Origin: Physcomitrium patens
Lineage: Eukaryota > Streptophyta > Bryopsida > Funariales > Funariaceae
Length of the DNA stretch: 64,000 nt
NCBI RefSeq assembly: GCF_000002425.4
Contig: NC_037254.1
Span: forward strand, 2,306,758 to 2,370,757
Direction: 5' to 3'
The translations under genes and the position numbers were made by a program. The notes under the pieces were generated by a model that had not been told where the DNA came from, did not search any database, and saw nothing but the letters and a program-made list of their open reading frames with translations. Positions within the stretch are counted from its first letter, which is position 1, and each line of letters begins with the position of its first letter. Positions 1-11,531 of the stretch are shown here, piece after piece.

Positions 1-291
1 ATTGATAAATTCATTCAAAAAACTTGTGGATTTTCATATGATGATTTTTCAACTATCTTGAATGAAGATAATAAAGCTTATATTGTACAGATGCAAGTTG
101 GTTTCATTATAGGTGACATGACGAAGCATATTGATCCAAAGTATTTTAGTTATATTCATGACTTGATTATTGATCAAGCACTTATAATTAAAAAAATAGA
201 ATCTGCAAATAACCTTATTGATCTCTTCACCAAAGCTCTCCCATTGTGCAACCATGGCATTGGTATGCGACAAATTACTTTTCTTGAATAA
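1..291 (+). mobile_element. Ty1/copia retrotransposon, C-terminal RNase H fragment (truncated by window edge)
   Basis: Frame 1 is open from base 1 to a TAA at 289-291, giving 96 residues. It has the typical end of a plant copia polyprotein: an N-E-D-N-K-A stretch (RNase H catalytic Asp region), then K-H-I-D-P-K-Y-F, an S/N-L-I-D-L-F-T-K-A-L-P block and a terminal G-I-G-M-R. In this family the RNase H domain ends the gag-pol polyprotein and is followed by a polypurine tract and the 3' LTR, which is exactly what follows here. No stop interrupts this piece, but the rest of the element lies outside the window, so activity cannot be judged. The family call is firm; the exact lineage is not. Confidence 0.85.
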
Positions 292-489
292 GAAAGTTAA
301 TGAATTTTTTAAATAATTAAAGAAAATGATGTTGTACTCTTTTTCCTTCATCTATGGTTTTGCCTTTAAATACAAAAAGATTTTCCTTAATAAGGTTTCA
401 ATGAGGCAACAATTGTTGATCTTGCAAGATTACAGAAAAGTATAGATTATTATTCTATATAAATTTTATATTATATAAATATTATAATG

Positions 490-750
490 AGCGAGGAGGA
501 GTATTGAGAGCATTAAATGTAGCCGGCGCTCTCCATAATATTTATTGTAGTGTACAATAAATACTATAGCTATAATATTTGGAATGTAGTGGAGAAGAAC
601 TGTTTATTCTCTCCCCTTTTTCTTTTGTATATGTGACACAACCATATCAATAGACTTGTGTATGAAGCTTTCTCTCTCCTTAGAAACTTTCTTGTGTATG
701 TATGTATATTACTTACTACTACTCTTGTGTCTTTCTAAACATTCTCAACA
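490..750 (+). mobile_element. Polypurine tract and 3' LTR of the copia element at the window start
   Basis: A purine run (agcgaggaggag, 490-501) is immediately followed by TATTGAGA at 502. The block ends in TCTCAACA at 743-750. The ends are inverted repeats of each other apart from one base, so the original first bases were probably TGTTGAGA and the canonical TG has mutated to TA. Length is about 249 bp, in the normal size range for a small copia LTR, and it sits about 200 bp after the RNase H stop. LTR limits are inferred from these termini; no second LTR is visible for comparison. Confidence 0.7.
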
Positions 751-999
751 ATCTACAAACCACTGAGAAACTCAAGTGACTACTATAGTCAACACTCAAA
801 AAGAATCCCAAAGATCTGAGTAGGCGAGTAAAGACTAGTCCAATAGCTCGATTGATACTAGCTCTTTAAATTGAGGACCTAATTTATAAACCATTGTGAC
901 AGAAAGGGCATTGCATATCATGGTGTTGGTGAAAAAGAGCACTTAGAGTTTCCATCATAATACATGGCCGATACAAGACTAATATTCTAGATGTACAAG

Positions 1000-1204
1000 G
1001 ATGAACTCAATACCTGCCAATTTTCAACATGGATAGGGTATACATTAGGCACATTCTTAAGTTGAGGTAAACTTTCAAATAGATTTTAGAATAAAATATT
1101 GATTTGAATTGATTAAATAATTCTTGTTTGAATGTATATATTAAACTCTAAAATGCAAATAAAATCACTTTCTTGATTATATAAATCTTACATGGTATCA
1201 AAGT
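1000..1204 (+). mobile_element. End of a 5' LTR plus tRNA primer-binding site of a second copia element
   Basis: At 1193-1204 the sequence TGGTATCAAAGT closely matches the primer-binding site of plant copia elements (complement of the initiator Met-tRNA 3' end, TGGTATCAGAGC). It directly follows an ACA at 1190-1192, the expected CA end of an LTR. The left LTR border is not clear; the 1000 start is approximate. A gag-like remnant follows from about 1880. Confidence 0.55.
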
Positions 1205-1312
1205 AAGGCTTGGAGAATCTACAAGTGTCACAATTTTTTTTCTATAGAGTAGAAGAAATATATTGTATTGAGTATTTTATTTGCTAAGAGAACGTAATAG
1301 AGAAGCAACTAT

Positions 1313-1779
1313 GTTGAACTATCACAAACATACATATTTACTTCAATAATTATCTAGATAATATGAATAGATAGAAATAAAATAAAGTAGATAAATTTGA
1401 TAATATCTTATAAAAAAAACTTCATAGGGATAGCTTTGCTTATATAAATGTCTATACATAATTGATAGTTTGAAAACTTGGCCAATAAGTTTGCCACATG
1501 TTCCACTTATTAATAACTTGCAGTACAAGTTATACATGTAGTACACATATAGAAAACTTTGCTTGCAAGTTAGACATATGTCATGTGAATTGAATATGTA
1601 TTAGAGATCTTATAGTGTATCACCACGTAGCTAGTTAGATAGTATATATAGAGGTAAGAATAAGTCTTTTCTCACTCTTGTCAATTCCTTTCTTGCTTCT
1701 AGTCAAATTTTAAGGCTCTCTAATTTTCTTATCTTTTAGCAATAGCTATTCCAATTTCTATTTGAATATAAATATTCAC
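1313..1779 (+). repeat. Diverged dispersed repeat, copy A (inverted relative to copy B at about 10950-11440)
   Basis: This stretch matches the reverse complement of about 10950-11440. Clear anchors are cttgtcaattcctttcttgc (near 1678), a tag-attatctagataatatgaatag block (near 1347) and a TATA-like agtatatataga (near 1643), each with a counterpart in copy B. Eye alignment suggests roughly 70-80 % identity with small gaps. The internal TATA followed by a pyrimidine-rich stretch resembles an LTR or promoter module, but no clean TG...CA ends or target duplications were found, so the element class is unknown. It lies between the primer-binding site and the gag remnant, and may be a nested insertion. 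Confidence 0.6.
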
Positions 1780-1879
1780 TTGATTTCTTTTTATTATCTT
1801 TCTTTGAAAAACATCTCACTTATTTACTTACATTCATTAAGTTTTTGTCCTTGACATAAGCTCCAATGATTCTTTACAC

Positions 1880-2760
1880 ATTGACCAACAAACTCGTCAA
1901 TGATGATAATTTCCATGTTTAGAGCTTAAAGATTAAGATTTTTTTGTTAACAAAAAATGTATGGAAGTTCACCATTGAGAAACTCATATTAAAAATATAT
2001 CCATATTTATACAATAGATTCTTATTGTAAGAAACTCTAATACATGATATAAACACAAAGGCAATGAAAATACTTACTTTTGTTATAAAAAACTATTTAA
2101 TAGATATGGTAATAGAATATGACAAATCAACAAACACATAAAAAAAAAAATTAAAAGACAAATATAAAAGTGAAGATCTTACTATAGTATTCAACTACAA
2201 ATTATCAATTTTAAAATTTTAAAATTTTACTTATAAGGAAGAGTTTTTAAAGACAACTTGTGAGATTAAAAATCAAATGGCTACACTTAATAAAACAAAT
2301 CTAGCCAAAACTCTTATACAAATTATTTTTGAATAGTTTGTATATCTCTTTTGATAGTTTAGTATTTAGTTTAATATCAATTTATTAATTTCTAAGTTTT
2401 TGAAAAGATTTTGTTAAGACTTATAATAGATGCATACAAATTAAAACTAAAAGCTAATGCTAATAACAATTCTAAAAATGAAGCATTATCAATACAAATT
2501 TTAAGAATAAAATTTAATACAAGAATTACAAGAGGCAAAGAAAATTAATTATCTTGTAGAAAAAGTTGACCTTTCTTGAAGGGCTAAGGTATTATAAAAA
2601 TTCCTTATGCTGATAGAGGTACACAATTGATTTATTGTTATATTAAGAGGAAGCTAAATTACATAGTAAAACACTATAATTTTTAAAATTTATCACCAAA
2701 TATTAATAAGTTGTTGTATAAACAAAGACTATTATATATAATACATCAAGTGTTGTAAAC
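1880..2760 (+). pseudogene. Degraded copia gag remnant
   Basis: Translation in shifting frames gives recognisable copia gag (UBN2-type) pieces: K-L-V-N-D-D-N-F-H-V, then S-L-K-I-K-I-F-L-L-T-K-N-V-W, later N-T-K-A-M-K-I-L-T-F-V-I-K and a stretch resembling D-K-Y-K-S-E-D-L. Several in-frame stops and frame changes show that it is dead. In functional elements this protein packages the RNA. The pairing with the upstream primer-binding site is inferred from order and spacing. Confidence 0.55.
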
Positions 2761-4180
2761 CAATTACAAAGTATGTAATCTAAACCAAATACAAATGCAC
2801 AACCAGCACAATTTTAAGAAAAGAAGAAGAATCTCCATACAAGTAAGTAAAGTTATCTCTCAAACTACAAGGGAAGAATCTAAAAGTGCAAGTGTGAGTG
2901 GAAGAAAAAATTTAAAACTTTATTAAATAGTTCATAAAAATAGCCAAATAAAATCCTTACAACAAGCTTTCTCTTTGTCAAAAACCACTCATAAGACTTG
3001 ATTTCAGAAGAATACCAAGTCAAGGGATTTTTCCACCTAAATATTCAAAAATTAGTTAAACTTAACAAAATCAACTAATAGAAAAAAACTAAATAGATAG
3101 AAAAACCACTAAACCAAACTAAATTATATACATCTGATAGGATTTGACACCCAATGCTACATCATGTGTTACAACTAATGATTAATAATCTATTCATTTA
3201 TTTACTTGAAATTTGCTATAACCTACAAATTTTGGTAAGTATTATATATAAATGTATTGATCCTTTATTACTTCGATTATTTCATAATATAGTATATATT
3301 TAAATTGTTTATTTATATATGACGAGATTATTATAATATAATATTTCATATTTAAAAACATAAAAATTAAGTATTTTTATAAATAAAGTTAGAATTTTGC
3401 TCTCATATTCACTTATATTTAATTTAATTTAATTTATAAATAATCTATGTTCTTTTATTTTTAAATCAGGTATTATTTGAATTAAATATCACTATTTTAA
3501 ATATATATTTTTAAATAATCAAAGATGATTAGAAAGGAGTTTGAAATATATACTTTGATTGTTAATAAGAAAAAAATCCCAAAATACATAATAATGACAC
3601 ACATAATTCTCAAACAAGAGATGAGTGTGGGAGGTTAAGGTTGGAAACAAGAGATGGAGGATGTGGAATGGAGACGGGAGGCTTGAAATAAAGGATGAGA
3701 GACTAGGGACATAGAATGAGGATGGAAATGGATGATATGAGAACGATATGGGAAACCACCTAGACAAACACAAAGAATTTAAATAGGTTGTGGATGGATA
3801 AAACGATATTATTTGTCAAAGTAAACATAAAAAATATCCGCTAGAATTCTAAGGTCCCACTGAACACACTAATAATCCGTGGAGGTAGATCAGCTAACTG
3901 ACACTAAAAGGATTGAGGTAGATAAGCAGAAATGCTTTCGAGCCTGCCCGGGATGTTAGCGCCATGTATTCCCTTATTGTAACCACTCACACTAACAGAA
4001 ATGCATTATTTACAACCCGCTAGTGTCAAAATATAACGAAACAAACAAATAAAATCATAACAATAATAATAATAATAATAATGTATTAGGTTTGCAATGC
4101 AACCACAGTAATTGTATCATTATCCAAACAGTGTCAGAATCCGACTGAAGGACGTTCCTAACATGGGCACAGACAAGTGA
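2761..4180. other. AT-rich intergenic stretch, no gene seen
   Basis: Very AT-rich, with stops in all frames and no recognisable protein or RNA signature. A short ATA microsatellite lies at about 4062-4083. The composition becomes GC-balanced from about 4130 onward. Confidence 0.6.
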
Positions 4181-5080
4181 CGCCCCTCCATCGCGTTCCC
4201 ACATGCGTTCTCAATCCCTCATCCTGATCCCCACGTCGTCAACGAAGACCAATATTGCCAAACTCCCTACGTGTGTCCGATGCCACGTGTCAGAAGATGT
4301 ATGGCGATCTGCACACCACTCACTTGTCCCCACCTGTTCGCTCTTGTTCCCAAAGCATGTTCCGACTTGTTCCCGCGGCACGTTCCCCTCATGGCAGGCC
4401 GCAAGCGAGCAAGAGACGCAGGAAAGCCGACGCAAAGGAAATAACAAATGGCGCACACACGAGGATTCGTTTTCCGATGAATTTTGCGAGAAGAGGAAGA
4501 GGAAGAATCTACCCTCGAATCCTCGGAGATGCCGTGGAATGTCCATCCCCGCACATTGCCTGATGCTCATCCGATCTTAGCCTGGGAATTCTGCACGCCT
4601 TGGGGAAATCGCTGCTGGTCCTGCCCGGCATGCTGTGAGATATGCCGCCGCACAATTCCCACCTCCGCCTTCGATTCCCCTTTCCCGCATATTTTGCTTC
4701 CTCCGGCACGGGGTACTGAAGTGGTGGTGATGGTCGTGATGGTGGTGGTGGTGGATTCTCGCTATTGATTAGTTGGAGCTTGTGTTGATGGAATATGTTC
4801 GCCGTAGGTGGCGACCGAAAATTGCTGCTGGGTGCCGAAGTGGTTGACTGGTGGTGGATTGCCTCTTGTGAATTGCAGGTGGGAGCTTTGCCTACATTTA
4901 TCTTAAACCTGGGATTGGCGTGTGGTGGCGTGTCTTTCAGCGCTGGAATTCTGAGGAAATTCATCCATGTCGGCTTTCTTGAAGTAGGCGAAGCTACCTC
5001 AGTAGCAATGGCTGAAACTATATATATATATATATGTACACGAGTGTGTGTTTGGCACAGGTTTGAGGTGTAGTGGTTTA
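4181..5080. other. GC-rich block with overlapping open frames, identity unknown
   Basis: A sharp rise in GC content between AT-rich flanks, with several overlapping open frames of 90-150 codons on both strands (for example 4203-4580 + and 4509-4964 -). None resembles a family I recognise, and open frames on both strands are expected from composition alone. Low-complexity patches include cttgttccc repeats at 4340-4390 and GTG/GGT runs at 4721-4755. It could be a promoter/5' end of a lost gene or a non-coding transcript. No function is assigned. Confidence 0.3.
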
Positions 5081-6176
5081 CCGATTCATGGTTTGGTAAT
5101 ATATTGTTTGTAAACTTTTGATGGTACGAAATGAATCAGCATCAAATGATGGTCATCTCGACCGGGGTTGAATTAAATAGTAAAATAATTAGAATCGTGT
5201 TAATGTGTGTTTTCCTTTTGGTGAACGTGCGAAGACAAAACACCACAAATTAAACTCAAATTATGCATGCGGAATAGGAACCTTATTCTAGTATATTTAG
5301 TGTTTTTGAAACAGGTTTGGTTTCATCATCAACAGCGGCAACTATTACATTTTTTGAATTCTCAGTTACAATATAGTAAGAACTACTATGTACCCATATC
5401 TCCCTTAAGATCGCGCAGGTGCACATATTCAAAAGTGGGTATATAATCTTATCTTACCTTGGCATAATAATAGAAGGAATGAGGCCACTTTTCACACAAG
5501 CTAAAGAATGTCGTGACGTTCAAAACATTGTAAAAGCGGGCCACTAAACCTAAACCCAATCGAGCTGGAGCAATTGGCTTCAGGGATTCTGTCCAAGTTT
5601 ATCAACAAAATTTATCTCCAGTTTTGCGGTAAATCCGAAAAGTACATGGGTCGATCACCAACTCCTTTGCAGACGCAACGAGGCGGATGACGGCAATTCT
5701 CTGACACTGCATCTGCCGAGCATCAGCCTTTCCGTCCATTCTGCGGCAGTGGCTTTCCGCGCCGCGGCAGATTGTCCCACCACGAATCCATCAACTATTA
5801 AATATATTGTTTTTCATTTTCACTTGCAGCCCAGATCAGCGCAGCATCCATCCTCAACCATCTCAACCGCCTGCTATCGGCGGACCCCGCTTGCTACAAA
5901 TGCCCTCGTTCGCTCGCTACTTCCTCTCCCGTGTCTCTTCTACCTCTTCAACATCTTCCCTTTTCCTCCCCTCCGCGCAGCCAGCCTGCCTCAGAGCAAT
6001 TGTAACTGCAGGTTCTAGAAACTGTCATCCGAATTTGAGTTCCGTAGCTTCTGGGTTTCAACGCTGTAGTCTTAGCGCTTGCTAGATAGGAGAGCATGCT
6101 TCCAGGTTGAGTATTAGATTTATTTATTTATTTTTCTGGATTTGGAATCGTTTGAAAGGTTATTGGAATTAGGGCC
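5081..6176. other. Intergenic and probable promoter/5'UTR of the WD-repeat-like gene
   Basis: 5081-5700 shows no coding signal. From about 5700 the sequence becomes GC-balanced with pyrimidine-rich leaders (5830-5960), as expected for a plant 5'UTR. A possible donor-like agGTTGAG near 6103 might mark a leader intron, but this cannot be proved from sequence. No clear TATA box is called. Confidence 0.4.
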
Positions 6177-7761
6177 ATGGAGAATGTCGACGTGCTGGTG
6201 AGGGGAGTGGTGATGCAGAATCCCGGCCTTGGGCTTGGGTTTGGGTCGATCAATTTCCGAGGACAGGAGTTTCTATGGGTTGCGGTGGTTGCGACGCTTG
6301 TGTTGGCCATGCTGTCGATGTTGAGAGTGAGCGTGGTGAGTGTGGGTTGGACGTGGGGATCGAAACCAGGCCATGTTTGCGTCCGCGTGCAATCTTTCTC
6401 CTCTCTGTCGGACATCAGGATATTTGACGAGGAAATTCTGAGTCGTACGTCTGATTCCTGCAGCAAAGACGCGTCGAGCTCCTCCGACGAGCAGTCGAAA
6501 ACTGCTGAGATGGTTTTCATTTTTGGAAAGACGTCACCTCTAATCCACCACCCGCGACCACAGCCTTCAACTGTACGCATTGCCCCGGAGATGACAATTA
6601 GATCGCGACGCACGTCATCGCAGGACTTTGAGAAAAGCCGAGTCTATCACCTTGCCCTTCTCTCTAATTCGCAACCCAATGATGCTGAGACCTCAGAGTC
6701 GTCACGGCGCGAGGGTATCAGGAGAGACGCATTTCCCACGGTTTATGGAGTCGATTCGCTCTTGCCCGTTTGGATGCAACCTATTTCTAGGCCATTAGTC
6801 TGCACAGATACTCCATCTCCGACAACTGCTGTAAAGAACACAGTCTTTTCTCACGAATGGGATCCTCTCTGGAAACTCAGAGTCCGTGATGCTGTCGTGC
6901 GCGGCGCGAAGAAATCTTCATCAGTCAGCGAGTTCTGGTCGTCACCTTTAACCCCAGTCTCAACGAAAGGCTCTAGCCTTGTTACCCTCAGGGACGACGT
7001 TGTTAGGATATGGGACAGTGAGACCAAATGTTTGGTGAAAAGCTTGCATTTGTCAAAGGGTTGCGGTGGCGCGAACATGGTGACGGGTTTTGATGCCGAT
7101 TTGGTGTCCAAAGTCGCGGCCGTGAGCAGGAAAAATGGAACGTTTAGCATTGTAAATCTGGAGGTTTCAACGGAAGAGAAATGTTGCGAAACAAATCAAT
7201 CCGTGCAAGCGATTCACTTAGACAGGGGAACTTTACCGAAGACTATTTTCACAGGTAAGTTCTTAGTCACAACCCACTTTCAAATTTCCAGGGCAATTCT
7301 ATTGTTTTAGCCATTTCAACTAACTGTGTACATGTATTGTTTCGTCAGGAGGGCCTGCCGTTGCCACTCCAGGTTACTCTGTCTCGCTTTGGGATAGTCG
7401 GTCCAGCAGCAGACAACTCTCAATGAATTTGAACCTTGCAAGCACCGTCTATGGTATTCGTTTGCAGGGCCCGGAGCTGTACGTGAACGACGAAGTTGGG
7501 TCCCTCTCGGCCTACGACGTGAGGATGCTCGGAGCGACCAGTCTGAATCGAGTTGCATGTGATCTGAAACAGGATATTTCTCCAGATGACAGATGGTGGG
7601 ACATCGACACCGCTCTCGAAGGCGAGGAAGAGGATGTTGATGACGAGTTCTGGGATTGTCAGACTGCAGACGATGATGTGAAGGTCGCGGGCGGGTCGTA
7701 TGTGGGCAGCCTCGTCATGGCGATGAGTCGCAATTTCACCACCAAGGTCTCCTCCACATGA
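6177..7761 (+). CDS. WD-repeat-like protein with an N-terminal membrane segment
   Basis: Two coding exons: 6177-7254 and 7349-7761. The donor is ACAG|GTAAGT and the acceptor cgtcag|GAG, phase 1, joining to 496 aa. The start is the ATG at 6177, which opens the long frame. Residues about 32-58 form one strongly hydrophobic span rich in V, A and L, probably a signal-anchor. The middle is Ser-rich and poorly structured. WD-like strands are visible around residues 270-290 (D-D-V-V-R-I-W-D-S-E) and around 368-375 (V-S-L-W-D-S-R), then a shorter repeat-like strand. The tail (about 435-470) is strongly acidic with W-W-D-I-D and E-E-E-D-V-D-D-E-F-W-D. Too few canonical blades are visible for a full propeller, so partners and function are unknown. 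It stands alone in a low-GC neighbourhood. Confidence 0.72.
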
Positions 7762-9180
7762 AAGCATGACAGTCGACAATTGTAACTATTTTCCGCTGCC
7801 ATACGCGTTCTATATGTGTAGTATGACGGCAGCCGTTCGCTAGCGTAACAAAACACGAGAGGAACCTCGGAGGGCGAGGCTAGCGTGCGGCAGAGATGAA
7901 TAGACATCTCATGCTCGTTTTTCCACAGCGTTTTCGCTAGGAGGTTTGCACCTTGCACACTCTGGAGCAGCTTTACCGCACTATTTCTATCACTATTTCA
8001 ACTTCAGAAAACCCCTATGCAGTGCAAAAGTGGTATTAATGGCGCGCATCTCAGTTTAATTTTCGGCGGTATCATGCAAACCATTTCCCCGGCGGGGCCT
8101 GAGTGGGCGTAAGTCTGGGCCGACTGGTGAGGGAGGATGTTTGCAGCTTAGCGTTTATAGAAAACTCAGCAACATGAAGAGATTTCATGTAAGCCTCTGA
8201 GTTTCCAATTGTACATAGAAATAATATTGGTTCTTCAATCATAAACCAAATGATCTGATTCCCGAAAGCTAAGCTTCCCAGCTCATGTTTCGGTGCCCAT
8301 TTGCAGTACCTGTATATGATTACATAAATTTTCCATTTGCCTCCACTGGGCCTGATTCAAGCCTACTTGCCAGATCCTTTAAGATGTGCAGAAAACTATA
8401 CGAAGTGATGCCATTAGCCTGAAATCTAAAATGCACTGCAATATATTATGTATTCTTCCTCATCACAGTACTTATTGTCAATAAATATCTACTTGTTAAG
8501 GATAACTTCTTATGTTGGTTTTCGTGACCATGTGTCACTGGTTGGGATTGAACGCATGTTTTCCGTTTGCTTCTATTTTCCGTTTAAGAAGCCAAAACAA
8601 CATATGACTTCGAGAATATGAAAATATATTTATTTATATTTATATATATATATATGACGGTCTTCGCCTCACACCTGTCTGTATGGGATTCGGTTACTTT
8701 CCATTAATTTCACATGGACGGTAACGCAATTGCAGTGTAAGGAGGTCTGCAATGAGTGCTTTTTCCTGAGGCTGAAATGCAGAGAACTCTGCCAGCTTGG
8801 ACAGCCACGTAGGCGAAGCCGTTCTCCACAAGGTGTGGATTGCTTTAATCCCCTTTGTCGTGGACCTAATCCAGTTAAGCCACCGAGGTCCTTCTGATCG
8901 CCTTCACCTGCTCGCCTGCCCTTTTTTTGGAGTAAGAAGTGTTGGCAATACTGTGGAACTTCTAACTTTGGCAGAGCCTGCATGCCCCACAACTTCCTGC
9001 AGGCGAGCTGGTCCACGTAGCATAGAGACCGCCAAATAGTGCCTGGAAAGAATTTGCTACGCTTCCTTTCTTCCACTGACAACGGGAAAGGGCTTGTCCA
9101 TGTTTCTATTCCAGCCTCAGAACATGAGTCACCAAAGCTCCATTTTTATGTCGTCCCTCAAACACTTCATTCTGGTTAAT
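7762..9180. other. 3' flank of the WD-repeat-like gene and unassigned sequence
   Basis: Begins with the presumed 3'UTR. No splice-consistent coding frame of a known family was found. 8669-9082 has open frames on both strands (137 codons on -, 80 on +), but these mirror each other and match nothing I know. A short TA run lies at 8640-8655. Confidence 0.4.
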
Positions 9181-9494
9181 TAGTTTTGTGTTAATACTGT
9201 AATCAATGAACATGCTTTTAATATTGAAATAATCTAAACCGTCAAAAATAGGTACCATTGTTTCAGATTATGGATTACTCACAGAGCAATTATTTCACTC
9301 ACTTGACTTAAATGACCAACCTAAGTGAGGGCAACATTAGAGAATGTCAAGCTTGGAAAAATAATTGATGGAAAATGTTCAATAAGGTACAAGCCAATCA
9401 AAACTTGATAGTTAAGAATAATTTTCACACCTTGTGAACATTGAAGATGGTTCTTAACAATAAAGACAAATTAAGAGCAGACATTTTCAATCAA

Positions 9495-9789
9495 TGAAGA
9501 GGGAGTATGATTGACATTCTATTTCTAATAATGTAGTTATTCTTTTATGGATTTTGTAATGTTCATACAAAAAATAAAACAAATTGGTCACTTATATTGT
9601 CATTAGAATAGATGACATATAGTTGTATAGTTACTATATAAAAGAACTTGTTCTATCAAGATCTACAACTATGTTTTAGTATCAATTAGTCAAGCAAGTT
9701 TGTGTATTGGCATATAGATATGTAATGCATGGTTGAGTAGTAAAGAAGAAGTGGGTTTGAAGTGGGTTTAATTTTAATTCCTACAATCA
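9495..9789 (+). mobile_element. Candidate polypurine tract and LTR of a truncated retrotransposon
   Basis: A purine-rich gaagagggagta ends at 9507, and TGATTG begins at 9508. A matching CAATCA ends at 9789, giving a 282-bp block with TG...CA termini and 6-bp inverted ends. A TATA-like ctatataaaag lies inside at about 9635. This is the organisation of a 3' LTR. No coding remnant is recognisable upstream and no flanking duplication was found, so the call rests on termini and purine tract only. Confidence 0.42.
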
Positions 9790-10949
9790 TTGGCAAAGTC
9801 TATTTTTTTTTAAGCTTGTCTATTGTTGATGTAGTAGATATAGTCAAATCTCAATAAAGGTTACATTGATTTAAGTTATTTCACTTTATAAGTTAATATT
9901 TTAATACTTTGTAAAAATTATAAGGCTAATAGTTAAGTTGTTAATAGTTAGCTTTCTATAATCCTTGCAGTGTTAAGTGTAACTTGATAATAGTTAGATT
10001 CCATGTTTATTAATCAAATATATTTAATTTTGTTAAAATGAATAGATAACATAAGTGGACTTTTTAATCATTGCAAGTAGAAATCTTTTGTTCATTGTTT
10101 ATAGAAATAGTGGAAACCTTTTCACCTACTTGCAACAACTAGAGACATAGAGGTCCACTTGTTATTGCAAGTGGGATTACAATGCACTTCTATACGTAGT
10201 GAAAAAGTTGCATCCAAAAATTATAATAAAAATAGATGTATAAATTGAATGGAGGACTTGAAGTCTCTACACTATGACCTAATAGATTCAAAACTATAGA
10301 GACCCTTGCATTTGATTGATTGAATATAAAGATGAACTTAACAAAGTACATTGTTCTTATTTTTAGTGAATTAGGATTATAAATTACATATCTCTATTTA
10401 CATGATTTAGTATACAAGTTTTCTTTTGTCTAAATTTTCTTGAAGGTACATATTTTCTAGACTAATTGGACCATTACAAGTCCAAATGTGCAAAAACATG
10501 GCCAATCGGATTTGTATTTCAATAGATATGGGCAGCAAAAAATTCAAAATAATGCTGATTTTTATTTTTTTGGCACTTGTATCTACCAAAGTAGAACTTT
10601 GATTGGAGTTTTATTTTTCAAATTCAGACTTAGAATGGACCAATTATTCAAGTAAATGCTAAGTTGAAGTCGAATTTTGATTTTTATTTTATTTTTTAAA
10701 CCAATTTTATTTTTCATCCATTATTATTATAATATTTATTTTATGCTTATTTTAATTATGGATTTGAGTTTGTGGGAGTGTAATTATTTTAATAGGGCGT
10801 TGTATAAATTATATCATTGAAATGATGTATTAAATTGGTGTGTGATTGATGGTATAGAGTTAGAATTTAAATTAAACTTTCTTATGAGACTACTATATAA
10901 TATCATAATTTATTTTAATAGGGCATTGTAGAAATTTATAATTGGAAAA
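9790..10949. other. AT-rich intergenic sequence with a short direct repeat
   Basis: No gene seen. A direct repeat of about 25 bp occurs twice with 2-3 mismatches: attttaatagggcgttgta near 10786 and attttaatagggcattgta near 10913, about 127 bp apart. The rest is low-complexity AT-rich sequence, probably old transposon debris. Confidence 0.5.
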
Positions 10950-11440
10950 ATATTATTCAATAGAAATATTATTCAAGAAGCAACTTGATGTCTATTGCCA
11001 AAGACTAAAAATTTAGAGACTCTTGAAACTAAACAAGAAGCAAGAAAGGAATTGACAAGTTTAAAGAAGGCATTATTCTTGCCTTTATATATTCTACATA
11101 ACTAGGAGCTATGTGGCAATGCTCTATAAGACCTCCAACACATGTCCATCTTGTATAATACATATCTAACTTGCAAGAGAAGTTTCCTATATGTGAGCTA
11201 CATAGTTAACTTGTATTATAAGCTACCAACACATGCAACATGTAGCTAACTTGTTGACCAAGTTTTCAACCTATCAATCACCTATGGACACATATACAGA
11301 GGAAACTGCATCTATAAAGCTTCTAAAAAGCTTTTCTACAAGATATTATGAAATTTATCTACTTTTATGTACTTCTACCTATTCATATTATTTAGATAAT
11401 TAAAAGAATAAATATGTATGACTGTGACGAAATAATAGTT
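10950..11440 (-). repeat. Diverged dispersed repeat, copy B (inverted relative to copy A)
   Basis: Reverse complement of the repeat at about 1313-1779. Anchors include caagaaaggaattgacaag (about 11040) and cctattcatattatttagat (about 11380). On the minus strand a TATA-like aatatataaagg is followed by the pyrimidine-rich module, as in copy A. It lies directly upstream of a dead transposase reading the other way, so it is probably an independent insertion rather than the transposase promoter. Confidence 0.6.
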
Positions 11441-11531
11441 AAAAACTTTTAAGAAGCATTATGACATTAAATCTTATACAAGACATAGTAAAAATTTCTT
11501 TACAAATATATCAAAACATATTCAATTGGAA

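Noticed and set aside
4203..4964. Open frames of 92-151 codons on both strands
   Set aside because: They overlap each other, match no family, and are expected in GC-rich DNA with few stops.
8669..9082. 137-codon minus-strand frame
   Set aside because: No recognisable domain, mirrored by a frame on the other strand, and no splice or promoter support.
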